Assembly (NCBI GenBank): GCA_036971475.1
Contig: JBAIZL010000005.1
Location: forward strand, 252,024,323 to 252,088,322
DNA from: Prosapia bicincta
Taxonomy: Eukaryota > Arthropoda > Insecta > Hemiptera > Cercopidae
DNA: 64,000 bases
Reading direction: 5' to 3'
Part shown: one piece after another, positions 23,540 to 34,581 of the stretch
How the letters are laid out: each line of letters starts with the position of its first letter
Position numbering within the stretch: the first letter of the stretch is position 1
Translations under genes and position numbers: made by a program
The notes under the pieces: generated by a model
Databases searched by the model: none
Told to the model about the DNA's origin: nothing
The model's input: only the letters and a program-made list of their open reading frames with translations

Positions 23540-24480
23540 CACCAATTCCTATATTTATTTTTCACGAAGCACATAGTTGAGAATGTTTTCTCACATTGGT
23601 AAGTAGTTGGAAAAGGTAGTATTAGCTTCATTGTCTTATCGCTGAGTGCTTTGTAGTCCTTACGTACTGTCAACCGAAATTCTACAATGTTCTCAGTTCT
23701 AAAAACATTTTTTTAATATGCCACTGCTGGTTATGTCTGCAACTTGATCTTGTTCCTCTTCTGAAAGATCTTTTTTTTCTATTTCAGGGAAGCAGAACTG
23801 ATTTCTCATCCAACTCTCATTAGGATCTGGCCCAGGAAAGTTTTCCTGAAAGTCGTTGCTAAACTTTGAAGGTGTTCAATTAAGCTTTCCTTTAATTGGT
23901 TTGTTAGGGTTTTATCGGAAGAGCCCAAAAACTCTTTTAATGTGGGGAAATTTGTAGAAGAGTATTTACAGACATTGTATTTATTGAGCATTTATTGCCC
24001 ACAATTGACATTTTTAACCACGGCACTAACTGTGCCTTCAACTTTGAACATATCTATATTATAAATAAAAAGTACTTGACTAAGTGAATACGTATTGACT
24101 TACTTGCTGATGCGTTTCAAAACATTCGTTCCATTTACGAAGCTAACTCTCTACTACTAAAGAATAGAGGGTTAACTTCGTAAAAGGAACGAATGTTTTG
24201 AAACGCATCAGAAAGTAAGCCATTATGTATTCACTTAGTCAAGTACTTTTTAATTATAGTTAAATCAGTGAATTAAAGATGATTACATCAAACAGCTTTA
24301 ATATATACAGGTATATTGTTACCTTGTAAACCTATATTCAAAACATTCAAATGTTCAAACACATCAGCTAAGTAAGAAAAAGGATGCGACCACAGCGAAC
24401 GTGTAAATAAAAATATTTTAATTTCATTGACATCTCACGGTCTTCTGAAACATTGCTCCCGGAACCTTAGGGATACATTA
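23540..24480 (-). pseudogene. hAT transposase pseudogene (C-terminal half)
   Basis: Read on the minus strand, three blocks match the C-terminal half of ZBED5/FAM200-like hAT transposases. They are FSYLADVFEHLNVLNIGLQG (about 24,395-24,310), a block with FPTLKEFLG...LIEHLQSL followed by PNESWMRNQF (about 23,960-23,790), and the dimerisation signature LPFPTTYQCEKTFSTMCFVK (about 23,620-23,550). Stops and frameshifts separate the blocks, and a palindromic insertion interrupts the first two. The N-terminal zinc finger and first catalytic region are not recognisable. The family assignment relies on remembered motif similarity; the LPFPTTY...F block is the strongest point. Confidence 0.75.
24067..24251. 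mobile_element. Palindromic (foldback/MITE) element, 86-bp arms, inside the hAT relic
   Basis: Arms 24,067-24,152 and 24,166-24,251 are inverted copies matching at about 79 of 86 positions, with a 13-bp spacer. Ends read 'aaaaagtacttgactaagtg' inward. There is no coding capacity. It is unrelated in sequence to palindrome family A. Confidence 0.87.
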
Positions 24481-24560
24481 TTAACAAGCGTATTACAATT
24501 AGTTCCTATGTCCGAAAATTGTATGTAACTTGTCTAAACGTTATCGAAGGTAAAAATATT

Positions 24561-25669
24561 TGCCTTACTGGATGTGTTGAAAGATTATTCTGTCCCAGTA
24601 AATCTAATTCAAATTTTTTTAACACTATTTCAAATAGTACCAATAATGTAGCAATAGCCACGTAATTATGTACGAACATACACAAAAGTATACACGGCTT
24701 AGAAATCCAGAATACCCAATTAATTCCCATTTTCATTAAAATTCTTTAATTATCTGTGTCTACTTCAAGTCTTTGAACCCTTATTCAAAAGACTAACCTG
24801 GTTAGGTTAAACTAATCTTCCTAGATTCTTCTTTTCAGTGCCAACAGGATCCAACCTGATCGGAATAATTTTATTTTCAGAACTCCTCTATTTCGCAGCT
24901 CTGATTATCCAAAAAGCATTGCAAAAGTTTAATCCATCGGAGCATTGTTGCTCTACTAGCTCAATATTAGAGCAGATGTTTGATAAGTTCAATAACGATC
25001 CAATGATATAATAACACATAGTGAGTCATTAATCAATGTTTAATTAAATTATAATGTTGTATCTATAACAATTTAAATTTTCCAATTTTATATTTTCTTA
25101 GAAAGTGTTAGGAATTAGAAATATTTCCAACAGAATGACGACAACACTTTCTTTAAGGTTTTCTGACCATTATATCATCTGCTAGTAATGTGTGAAGATA
25201 AGATGAAATGTTTAACGCTTTTTATACATTCCAAATGCCAACAACGCGTTGCCGAGGTCCGCAGACTAGAGTTAGGTTAGGTCTAGTTAATTTATGCACG
25301 TGACCTGGTAACCGCAGATAGTTTTGCAACAAACAGGTTCCCAAGCTATTAGCGGGTCGCGGCTTTCTCGCGTTATTTATAAGGGCACAATCAAAACATA
25401 TATAATTTCGTTGCAAATGTTTAAAACTTGCCTTTGAAAAGTAACTTTCGACTTGAAACGTAATATTTCTTTCCACTTTTTACACTGTTGCCTGTATTTG
25501 TAACCAGTAAGCCATTATGGTTTGACGTGAAGACTTGCACATCTCCTAACTTTCACGCAAGCGTCAACAACACTTCATGATAATCTCCTCTTTAACTGAT
25601 TATAATAAAAGCAAATTTTTATTTGACACAAACTTCAATCTTTCATTATTACTCGTAACTAATAATTCA
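24561..25669. other. Spacer with no recognisable feature
   Basis: AT-rich. An 84-codon minus frame at 25,222-25,476 lies in a GC-richer patch but has no domain that I recognise. Confidence 0.45.
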
Positions 25670-26125
25670 TCCGTTTGTTCACTGTTTCTGTGATTGATTC
25701 ACTGAGTGTTTTTTTCCATTGTGTCTGCATTTGATCCACAGTCTGAGTTTGTCCCTGCGTTTGATTCACTAGACTGAGTTTATTCCATTGTATGTGCGTT
25801 TGACCCACTGGGTCTAAATTTGTTCCATTGTGCCTGCGTTTGATTCATCGAGTCGGTGTTTATGTCTTGGGTCTGTTGTTCGACATCTGTGTCTGTGTTT
25901 ATTTCATTGTGTGTTTGTTTGATCACTTTTTTTACTTTTTTAACTTTGTGTTTGTTTCTATGAGTCTGTGTGTCTTCGTTTCTTTCACTGAATCTATGTT
26001 TGTTTTACTGAGTCTGTTGACGTTCACTTGTATCTTCGTTTGTTCTAGTGTTATGTTTGTTCCTCTAGGTTTGTGTTTGTTACACTGTATTATAGTTGCT
26101 CCACTGAGTCTATTTTTGTTTCAGT
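25670..26125. repeat. Degenerate ~39-bp minisatellite
   Basis: Loose repeats of 'tgcgtttgattcactgagtc' and 'tgagtttgttccattgtgtc' alternate with a spacing of about 38-40 bp. They are strongly diverged and become irregular after about 25,900. The open frame across them is a repeat by-product. Confidence 0.75.
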
Positions 26126-28001
26126 AACAATAGAACTTTTTTGTACGGAATTAAGATAATAATTAAGCATTTTTATTTCAACAAAAAATTATATATTAAA
26201 ATTTGTAAATAAAATAGTTTAGAAATTTAGAATAGAAAAATCAAAATACTTGTATAATTTTGATGAAGTTTAGTCGTAAGGAAGAAAGTTTAATAATATT
26301 AAATATAGATATTCTACCGATATATAAAGAAGCTCGACTAAGAAAAAGTTCGTATTGGCAATTCATCTTGGAGAAATCATATTACAAAAATTATCAATCG
26401 GAGAGTAAGAAGGAGATCGGTGAAGAACACATGACAAAAACGAACTTGACCAATAGTGGGAAACAAAGGTCGTGTACAGAGTTCAGCAGAACGGGCGAAC
26501 CATTAATGATTACGTAACTTTTAGTAATGTTTAGTAGGCACAAAATTTAATTATCTGTAAGCTGAATAAAAGTTCCATCTAGAGATGGACAAGCCAATGG
26601 TCGACAAACGGACGTATCTCCACTGCGTCCAAGGGGTTTACACTTGGTACGCACAATTTAGAATCAGATGTTTAAAGCAAAGTAATAAATAAATGTCAAA
26701 TATTTGAGGAATGCAATAGCACACGCAGAAGCATTAGGGTAGTCGCCATAATCTCTTCTACTCCAAGGCATGGCGGAAAAGTATTTCGTAGGAACAAGGG
26801 TGGAAGTAGGAAGCTCAAATAGTGTGTTTTGAGTATGTGCTTTCTATCCACGGCAATCTTGCAACTTTATGAGCTTATAATTCTATGATTTTAAAAATAA
26901 AACACCGCTTCTTGGGGATTTTCTCCTTTTCTGTCTTATTTTTATAGCTAAAGCAGAAGAGTTTTTATATTTCCTGTATATAACATGCACTGGGGAACAG
27001 GTTCCTCGCGCTTGAGCACATGTAGGTGGGCGGGTCTTTATACTTTAATGAATACTTACCACTTGGGAAACTGTTTAATTTATTGCTTGTTACAGGTCCT
27101 TGCACGGAAGCCGAGCGAGCTTTAACTACTCGATCCTTACAAAGATTGCCTTGTTTCATTCATGTAAGTAAACTATCATAAAAACCCTCCACTATCTTGA
27201 AGTCTGCACACATAAAATACATTCACATGCGTGCTTCATTCGCTGAGCACACTAAAGGATTTACTTTTATTTATTAAGTTTATTAAAAATCAAGATATTA
27301 AATTTTCTTCCGCATTTAATTTTTATCTTATAAATAACGCAGATCCTGTCTACCTTAGGTACAGTTTTATATTAATTATTAATAAAAATTCAATATCAAC
27401 GAATTAGAGCAAATCTAGTTTTAACATTTGAGATATTAGTTAGGTCAGTATTGGGATGTAGCACATTGATTAGCTTTCGGAACGGATCTGTGATCGCCCT
27501 TGGAAGCGAGAACCGTTCGGCCCACTCCAAAACTTGCCAAAATATCTCGGCCAAGGACGGTCTATTAGCAAAGCTAGCCAACACTACTTTCTAGCGACGA
27601 CAAAGTTTGCAAGGCGAGGCGTGGAATGATACATCTATTGATTGTAGCTTGCGTAACGTAACGGCAAAACGGGTTTTTGTTTTAATCCTTTTCCCCGGTG
27701 AAAGGTTTTGTAAGAAGAGAGCGACCAGGCCTGGCCTCCGCGTTTGGACCTTCCCAAACGCCCCGTCCTTTATAATAAATATTATGAAAGTATTTCATTT
27801 CGAATAATACGCCCACATCCATGCCGAACTACAACACTTTTACACTAAGCAACCAGAATAAACATCCTAAGTAAAAACCTTAGTCAATATTTAACACTTC
27901 AATATTTTACGAAGACGTAAAAGGAAAATTAATACTCGCAATTAATTTTTAGTCGAGAATTTTTTATTTTAGTTTACGTTATTATATGTCTAATACCTGT
28001 A
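26126..28001. other. Spacer with no recognisable feature
   Basis: No tandem repeat, RNA or transposon ends are seen. Positions 27,440-27,790 are GC-richer with short frames on both strands but no recognised motif. Confidence 0.45.
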
Positions 28002-28608
28002 TAGGGTAATTCCGGGAAAGATGGCCTTCGGGTGAGAGGACCACTATATATTTTTTTAAAACTACCCACTATAGGTCACTACAGGTAACGTGCTAATGCT
28101 GTGTATGGCTAGTATGATGTGCTTTGACGATTGTGCTTGATTTCATCAGTTACTTCCTGATTTATCTTTGAAAATAATTTTGAGGTAAGTGAAAAGTTTT
28201 GTAGTAGTTGAGTTGTCAACCTGTTATTCTGTGTATTACTAAAAAATATTTTGTAAGTTTGATACATAAGTGAAAATAAACGTATTAGAGACTATTTTAT
28301 TGCACATTTGACATCCTACGCCCACTGAGTCCCACATGGTGGCCTGCTCCATCTCTCCGTAGCGAGAGATGGACCAGTGTATATTTGGGTGAGATGGACC
28401 GGATTTTATGCAGTAGGATCAGATTTTTTTATTTTCAAAGAGAGTAAATAATAATATATTAGGGTAAATATAAGGCATATAGTATAATAGACGCAATAGT
28501 ATGTTGGAGATATTGTGTATGGACAAAATAATCCATTGCTGATGATTGGATTTCTCACTTTATCTACCTAATATAACGTGAAAGGCTGATATTTAAATAG
28601 ATATTAAC

Positions 28609-28914
28609 ATGTTTATTTTTGTACAGTTGCCAACTAGATACTGGCGTAAACCAGGCTCTATAAGGGGCAGATGGGCTGAAGATGAACTGGTCATGGCGAT
28701 ACACGCATTGAAGGAGAAAGCTATGGGTATCAATGAGGAATCCATGAGTTTTGGCACACCTAAGACAACTCTAAAGGATAAGAGTCTACCACATCAGCCT
28801 AATCAAGAAATCCATATTTACTCTTCAGTATATGGTACATCCTCAGAGCTAACGTTTATAAGACTTTCCCAATATTTCAGCAACACCTGTTCTGAAAAAC
28901 AAATTACTGCATGA
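28609..28914 (+). pseudogene. pogo-type transposase N-terminus with psq helix-turn-helix
   Basis: A 101-codon frame containing RGRWAEDELVMAIHALKEKA followed by MGINEESMSFGTPKTTLK, which fits the pipsqueak/CENP-B type helix-turn-helix found at the N-terminus of pogo and Tigger transposases (residues about 18-60). In an intact protein this domain binds the element's ends. After about residue 60 the match is lost and the frame stops, where several hundred residues including the DDE catalytic core should follow. The interior deletion lies between here and the C-terminal fragment at 29,102. As drawn it could encode only a DNA-binding domain. Confidence 0.8.
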
Positions 28915-29101
28915 AATGTAAATGGTAGTTTTCCAAAACTTCCAGCATCTGAAGAAAATATTAAAAAATTAACATTGTTCAATGAAAAAAAGTATGGATT
29001 TAAATTGAAGGGAAACAGAAGAAGGAAAACAGAAATGGCCAAGGTATTCAAGGGTGCTCACAAAAATACAAGGATGAAGATAAGGTCAATGACGAGAGTG
29101 A

Positions 29102-29281
29102 ATGAGGGGGAACTGGAATGAAAATCAATTTGTGTCGTTCTTTGAAGACTACAATAGTACAACAGGTAAAGATGATTGGGTGACATGCAAGACATGTTCA
29201 AGGTGGTCACATGAAAATTGCACAAAATACTGGATTTATGTGACAACTACGACCGAAGTAAAAAACTTAAGAAATGGCTGA
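29102..29281 (+). pseudogene. pogo-type transposase C-terminal zinc-finger fragment
   Basis: A 59-codon frame starting MRGNWNENQF and containing DDWVTCKTCSRWSHENCTKY. The paired Cys-x2-Cys and a following His-x2-Cys resemble the PHD-like finger that ends many arthropod pogo-family transposases. It lies between the helix-turn-helix fragment and the right inverted end, as expected for the same protein after loss of the catalytic domain. Positions 28,915-29,101 hold lysine-rich linker-like sequence with frameshifts. Confidence 0.7.
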
Positions 29282-29688
29282 TTATAATGAAGAAGAAAAC
29301 ATTTAATGCATTTTAAAATGTAATGCTTACATCGCAATTGATAAATTTGTAAGGGTTATTTTGATTTATAACTGATATAGTTAGATAATAAACGTTCAAA
29401 TCCATTCCTATAATGCACTAGATAATTTTATTTCATCCCTTCAAGCCTGGTCCTTCACTCCCATAGACCATGGTCCATCTCACCCTTACACCCCGGGTGA
29501 GATGGACCAGTGGTATAGTTTTGCTTTTATTTCATAAACACTTTACGGAAAATTTATATATGTTTCATCTGTAATTACATATTGTATTAACTCCCACGAC
29601 CAGAAAAATATTCACTTGTCTAGAACGTAAATGTATGGAGTTATAAATGTTAGAAAAAACAGGGGCCATCTCTCCCGGAATTACCCTA

Positions 29689-30898
29689 ACGATGTGAGGG
29701 AGGCATGAAAACACTTCCAAAAGTACTGTGAAATTGTGGAGATTTATCGCTTCCTATCGAAGTCGTGTAAATAACAAAATGTCAACCATTAGAAACCTGG
29801 AGAATCAAGAAGAATAATTCAATAGTAACACGTATTAAGAAACAAACATATGAACAAATAATATAATTTTTTTAAAGTAAATTCCTACTTGAATCAAAAG
29901 AGAAAATTTTATTTTAGTTTCATTTTTATTTAATAATTACATTTAGTATAAATATCTACATACATATTATGTCAAAATAACAGTTTAAAGTGGCAAAATA
30001 GAAAATGAATTTCCTTGCAATTTTCCATTTCCCTTTCTATTTATGGTGTTCCACTATTATTTTTGTTTGTTACTATTTATACGCTTTTTTTCGTCGCTTG
30101 CTTTGTGCTGTAGTTTCTTTTCGCTTTCTTTTCGCATTATCTGTTTGTGAAGCAAGGTTCATCAATATCGTTAATCCAGTTTGTTTATTTTCTTCTTTTC
30201 ATTTTAATTTTTAATCGTAGAACTTTATTTATGATTTTCTGTGGTAGCTATGGCAACAATCTAAGGTTGTGCAATGGAGGTTTAGACGACAACCAGATGG
30301 AGCAAAAAAGTTGATATACATCTTTGAGAAATACATTTATAGCTATGGGAACTTACAAAGGGAAGATACTCAGTTCGAATCCGACCTAGGCTTCCAAATT
30401 TTTATAATTTAATGAATGAATAAATATTTGAAAAAAATTGTATTAACATCAATTGCCATCCACTATAGGTTTAAAAAGAAGTATTTGAACTTGAGTAGAT
30501 GAGTAGAAACGTAATTTATTACCAATTTAAAATTTGTGCAAGATATATGGGTAGAGTGTGAGCAAATAGAAGGAATTGAAAAAGATAACAAAATTTCCTT
30601 TGAATTATCGTTCATAATTTCGTTCTTGCATTTCACCAAAAAAATTCTCACATCACTCTTTTTCCCACCCCTCCCATTACTAGTTAAACAATAGCTGGAG
30701 CCTAGTTCACTGAACTAGCTGTGCGACTAAAGCAAGAATATATATCCGGATGACAAAGGAATGAGGTATATCCACAGTACAGGATATTTACGGCGAGTTC
30801 GCATATAACATATTCCTAGTGTAGCTTAGAAATTTTATACAACTTTCAGCAAGTTTATATAACTGTTACAGTTATAAAACTGTAAGAAATCACTTGTG
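29689..30898. other. Spacer with no recognisable feature
   Basis: AT-rich. Short frames at 30,005-30,214 and 30,463-30,651 show no domain. A tRNA B-box-like word occurs near 30,372 but no tRNA can be folded around it. Confidence 0.5.
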
Positions 30899-31838
30899 CA
30901 GTAAAAGCTCTTTTATCCGGCATTCTATCATCCGGAACGTTCTAAAAATCGGAACATTTTCAAAACAAATCAGTACAGTACCCTTCTTTGTTGTTACTAG
31001 ATATGATTCGTCGAATATCCAGTAAAAAACAGACGTCAATATGTAGGGTACTTATAGATTGTTTTGTCCGTGTCAGTTCCGTTCGTAGAAGTTTCGGTTC
31101 ATCATTAAACTTGTAGCTTTACTGTTTACGCACTTTAGTGACAATAAGTGAGAAAAAAAGTCGTGCGCAAAAACTAAAAGAAAGTGCTGACTATAAAAGA
31201 GAAAACTGACATTTGCTACAGACTAGGCAGCATAAAAATCTTCCAATTTCAAATCCTTTAAAGGATGTTTCTCAAAACGAAATTGAAGAGTGGTTACATG
31301 CTTATGAAAACACAGAAGCATCAGACAATGTAAATTTGATAAGGGCAATCACAGAAGAAAGGAAAGGGGACAGTGAATCATCAGAAGAAGAAATAGTTCA
31401 AGAAAATGTAAACGTATCATGGAGTAATGCTGCAGCCACTTTTACAACGCCGTTAGGTTTGTTGAAGGTGAGGAATGCTACTCGGCTCAGGAAGTTTTGC
31501 AACTGCATATGCTTCATTCAAAATTTGATGAAAACTGTGATCGCGTTCAGACAGTCAGACATCCGTGATTAATTATAAAATCATTAGCAATAAATTTCTT
31601 TTCTTTCTTCAATTTTTTAAAATAAATTTTTCGTGCCCGAGCGTGTGCATTCATTAATAAGTGGCAAGGAAATACAGTAATTAGATAAAAACAAATATAG
31701 GAAGGTAATATTTCAACCGCACATTCAATTTCCCCTGATATGTACCACAACGTTATGCACAGTACGTACTGTATTTAGGGTATATTATCCGGAAATTTTC
31801 GATAACCGGCAACATGCTGAATTATCAACACTCTATTG
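30899..31838 (+). mobile_element. Tigger-like (pogo group) element, internally deleted
   Basis: The left end 'cagtaaaagctcttttatcc' and the right end (31,838 reading inward 'caatagagtgttgataattc') are diverged inverted repeats of the Tigger/Jerky type, with a TA following the right end at 31,839-31,840. Both contain 'atccgg'-type subterminal words. The interior (about 0.94 kb) joins a transposase N-terminus to a C-terminus. Confidence 0.72.
31150..31572 (+). pseudogene. Tigger-like transposase, N- and C-terminal remnants
   Basis: At about 31,170-31,235 one frame reads KRKVLTIKEKTDICYRLG, the start of a CENP-B type helix-turn-helix. A different frame, open from 31,213 to 31,572 (119 codons), contains NPLKDVSQNEIEEWLHAYEN, an acidic stretch (GDSESSEEEIVQEN) and VSWSNAAATFTTPLGLLK. 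These resemble the acidic linker and C-terminal segment of Tigger/Jerky transposases. The whole DDE core is missing, so the element lost roughly 1 kb by internal deletion. It is not functional as a transposase. Confidence 0.68.
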
Positions 31839-31840
31839 TA

Positions 31841-32765
31841 ATTGTTCAGATGTTAATATAAGTGAAGGTAGAAAATCAACCACAGATCACCTATATATAA
31901 TCGTAGAATAGATAGTAACTCTCCTGGTTTGGAACAAAATTATACAATTCACCAACATTGGTGAAATCATTATCAATGAACAACGTATAAGGGAACTAAA
32001 GGACTATGAATTACTATTTATGCGTGATAAGGGAGTATGAAGTAAAGCAAAAAACACTTTACTTGAAAACCTTTTTGTAAAGAAACATTGCATATATGAA
32101 ATATTATAATTCAATCCTCAGTATATGTATCCCAGGGATAAAATGAAATAATACTAAAATGTTTTCTGTAAGACGTTTTAGAAAAAAATTGGCTAAATTA
32201 TTAGGATTGTAACAGAAATCTTGTGGCTAAGATTCTTACAGACATCTTTAAGGTAGATCATGAATATTGTACAAAGCAAACATGAAATATCCATTATAGA
32301 TGAGAAAGTGTAGGATATTGGACCTTCTACTGCAATAAAATAACATTTTTGTGTTAGAAAACAAGAGTTTCGCCAATATAATAGATCCTTACTGTGGGAT
32401 CACAGATAAAGATAGTCAAACCTAAACAAGTGATCATATGTGCAATAATGAAGCGTTGTATTGACCGACGAAAATTTCTTACTTATAATAAAACTTTATT
32501 GTATTGAAAGAAGATAGTGAAACAGACAACAATCAATAATAAAAACAGGTATTTTTTATACAAACGAAATACTGATATTGGTGTCAGGAATGTCTCACTG
32601 GTAACACATTCTAACTGCATATAGAACAGTTAAAAGTCACGATATAGTCAACTATAAATAAAATAAATAAAAGATATTGTATTAAATTTCTAAACTAATA
32701 ATAGGTATATATTGTATATAGGCCTATGGGGTATTATTTAGTGAGGTAATCAATCATAAATGATA
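31841..32765. other. Spacer with no recognisable feature
   Basis: AT-rich, no open frame of note, no repeat. Confidence 0.55.
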
Positions 32766-32985
32766 AAAAGAGCAAACGTTCAAGCTACTAACGAATACTT
32801 GGTACTGGAAACATTTCTTAGCTTAGATAGGACAGTTAATTATATATAGAGACAAACTATATGTGACAGATAGAAAGAGCAAACGTTCAAGCTACTAACG
32901 AATACTTGGTACTGGAAACATTTCTTGCTTAGATAGGACAGTTAATTATATATAGAGACAAACTATATGTGACAGATAGAAAGAG
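32766..32985. repeat. 107-bp tandem duplication
   Basis: Two nearly identical copies beginning 'agagcaaacgttcaagctac' at about 32,769 and 32,876, ending in 'gacagatagaaagagc'. The second copy lacks one base. Confidence 0.93.
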
Positions 32986-33085
32986 CCAACAATAATTAAG
33001 AGAAGAGGAATATTATGTATTACTAAAAAAAAAATAAAAAGAGTGCTAATCAGTATAATCTAGTTCTGTAATAATAGGTTCTATG

Positions 33086-33878
33086 GATTAGTATCTCGGC
33101 TAGTATCTCAGTTAGTATCTGGGTTATTATCACGGTTAATATCTCAGTTAGTATCTGGATTAGTATCTCAGTTAGTATCTGGGTTATTACCTCGGTTAAT
33201 ATCTCAGTATCTGGATTAGTATCTCAGTTAGTATCTGGGTTATTACCTCGGTTAATATCTCAGTTAGTATCTGGGTTAATATCTCGGTTATTATTTGGGT
33301 TATTACCTCGATTAGTATCTCAGTTAGTATCGGGGTTAGTATCTCGGTTAGTATTGGGATTAGTATCTCGGTTAGTGTTTTGGCTAATATCTCCGTTCGC
33401 ATCTCAGTTAGTATCTGGGTTGTTACCTAGGTTAATATCTCAGTTAGTATCTGGGTTGGTATTTGGGTTATTCCTTCGGTTAGTATCTCAGTTAGTATCT
33501 GGGTTAGTATCTCAGTTAGTATCTGGGTTAGTATTTGGGTTATTACTTCGGTTAGTATCTGGGTTAGTATTTGGGTTGTTACCTCGGTTAATATCTCAGT
33601 TAGTATCTGGATTAGTATCTCGGTTAGTATTTGGGGTAATAACTCCGTTGACATCCCAGTTAGTATCTGGGCTAGTAGTACCTGGGTTATTACCTCGGTT
33701 AAGATCTCAGTTAGTATCTGGATTAGTATCTGGGTTAGTATTTGGGCTAATAACTCCGTTGACATCACAGTTATTATCTGGGCTAGTATCTCAGTTAGTA
33801 TCTGGGTTATTACCTCGGTTAATATCTCAATTAGTATCTGGATTAGTAACTCGATTAGTATTTGGGTTAATACCCGTA
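33086..33878. repeat. 12-bp minisatellite, ~66 copies
   Basis: Unit 'gttagtatctcg' with variants 'gttagtatctgg', 'gttattacctcg', 'gttaatatctca' and 'gctaataactcc'. Multiples of three keep frames open on both strands: plus LVSQLVSGLLPRLISQ, minus TEILTQILTEVITQ. Triplets of variants recur as 36-bp strings. Confidence 0.96.
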
Positions 33879-34371
33879 ATGTCTGTAAGTGCTCTGAACT
33901 GGTGGAGAACAACACTATACAACACTATGCGTACTATGTCATCTGTTTAATTCAAGTGGTTAATAGGGACGCCGCGCCTTTGACATTAGCACCGACGTCC
34001 AAACCTTGTACAACGTCGCGGAGGAAAATCGATACGAAATATAGCTTGATGAGTGAAAGTGAAACAAACAACCCCATCGCCACCCTTTCAACATCTGCAC
34101 TTCCTCCAATACACCTCCATCGACGCCTAATGCACTGCAGCATTTTAATTCCAATACAATTCACTGCAATCCACAACTATTTGTATAACTCTTTCATCTC
34201 CTGAGAATGTCGGTGAGTACGTGATTGACTGAGTCTAATGCTTTTTATAATCGCTGAAACATATCCACATTCCCATAACAGCATCATTGAAGCAGCCCTG
34301 AAAAATGCCTTCTTGTACCAAAACTATTCCTAAATCCAAACTTTGTGCTACTCATACTGTCTTCACATTTC

Positions 34372-34375
<4 letters not shown>
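33879..34375. other. Spacer with no recognisable feature
   Basis: Somewhat GC-richer at 33,960-34,200, with short frames on both strands and no recognised domain. Confidence 0.45.

Positions 34376-34411
<36 letters not shown>
34376..34411. repeat. (TA)n microsatellite
   Basis: Pure TA tract next to a family A arm; the intervening 'cgcagtatgtattcttgtg' is the complement of the equivalent flank at 11,300-11,328. Confidence 0.96.
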
Positions 34412-34412
<1 letters not shown>

Positions 34413-34413
<1 letters not shown>

Positions 34414-34540
34414 CAGTATGTATTCTTGTGAATTAATAAAGAACTGAGTCAAAATACAAATATAAGAATTGTAATTGAATTTACAATTCAAAGCTTTTCG
34501 TTGGCTAACAGTACCAACATCATCAGGAATATTAAACGAT
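34413..34540 (+). mobile_element. Palindrome family A, single arm
   Basis: Same sequence as the left arm at 11,120 ('aagaactgagtcaaaatac' to 'cagtaccaacatcat') and continuing 'caggaatattaaac', which is also found at 47,583-47,600 in inverted orientation. The second arm is absent, so this is a half element. A short TA tract lies at 34,567-34,581. Confidence 0.82.
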
Positions 34541-34581
34541 TCAATTACAAAAACAAAACAATTACAATATATATATATATA

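Larger units (their letters stand above)
22936..24560 (-). mobile_element. hAT transposon relic (ZBED5-like lineage), split by a palindrome
   Basis: A hAT-type end 'cagtggttcccaac' at 22,936 is oriented as the 3' end of a minus-strand element. Transposase remnants follow at 23,540-24,480. The opposite terminus is not identifiable, so the right boundary is approximate. A palindromic element at 24,067-24,251 lies inside the relic. Confidence 0.7.
28004..29686 (+). mobile_element. pogo-like DNA transposon, internally deleted
   Basis: A 1,683-bp element flanked by TA at 28,002-28,003 and 29,687-29,688. Its 23-bp inverted ends (28,004-28,026 and 29,664-29,686, beginning 'gggtaattccggga') differ at one position. 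Degenerate copies of 'gggtgagatggacc' recur in both orientations near both ends (28,031, 28,388, 29,470, 29,502), likely subterminal binding motifs. The interior keeps the transposase N- and C-terminal domains, but the DDE nuclease core is absent, so the copy is non-autonomous. Confidence 0.88.

Noticed and set aside
17868..24560. The hAT-like ends at 17,868 and 22,936 as the two ends of one element.
   Set aside because: They have the same orientation and so cannot be a terminal inverted pair; the transposase remnant fits only the end at 22,936.
25270..25285. 'gttaggttagg', resembling the insect telomere repeat TTAGG.
   Set aside because: Only two copies; no array.
30340..30400. A possible tRNA or tRNA-derived SINE, from 'agttcgaatcc' near 30,372.
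   Set aside because: No acceptor-stem partner lies about 73 bases upstream and no clear A-box or anticodon arm can be drawn; probably chance.
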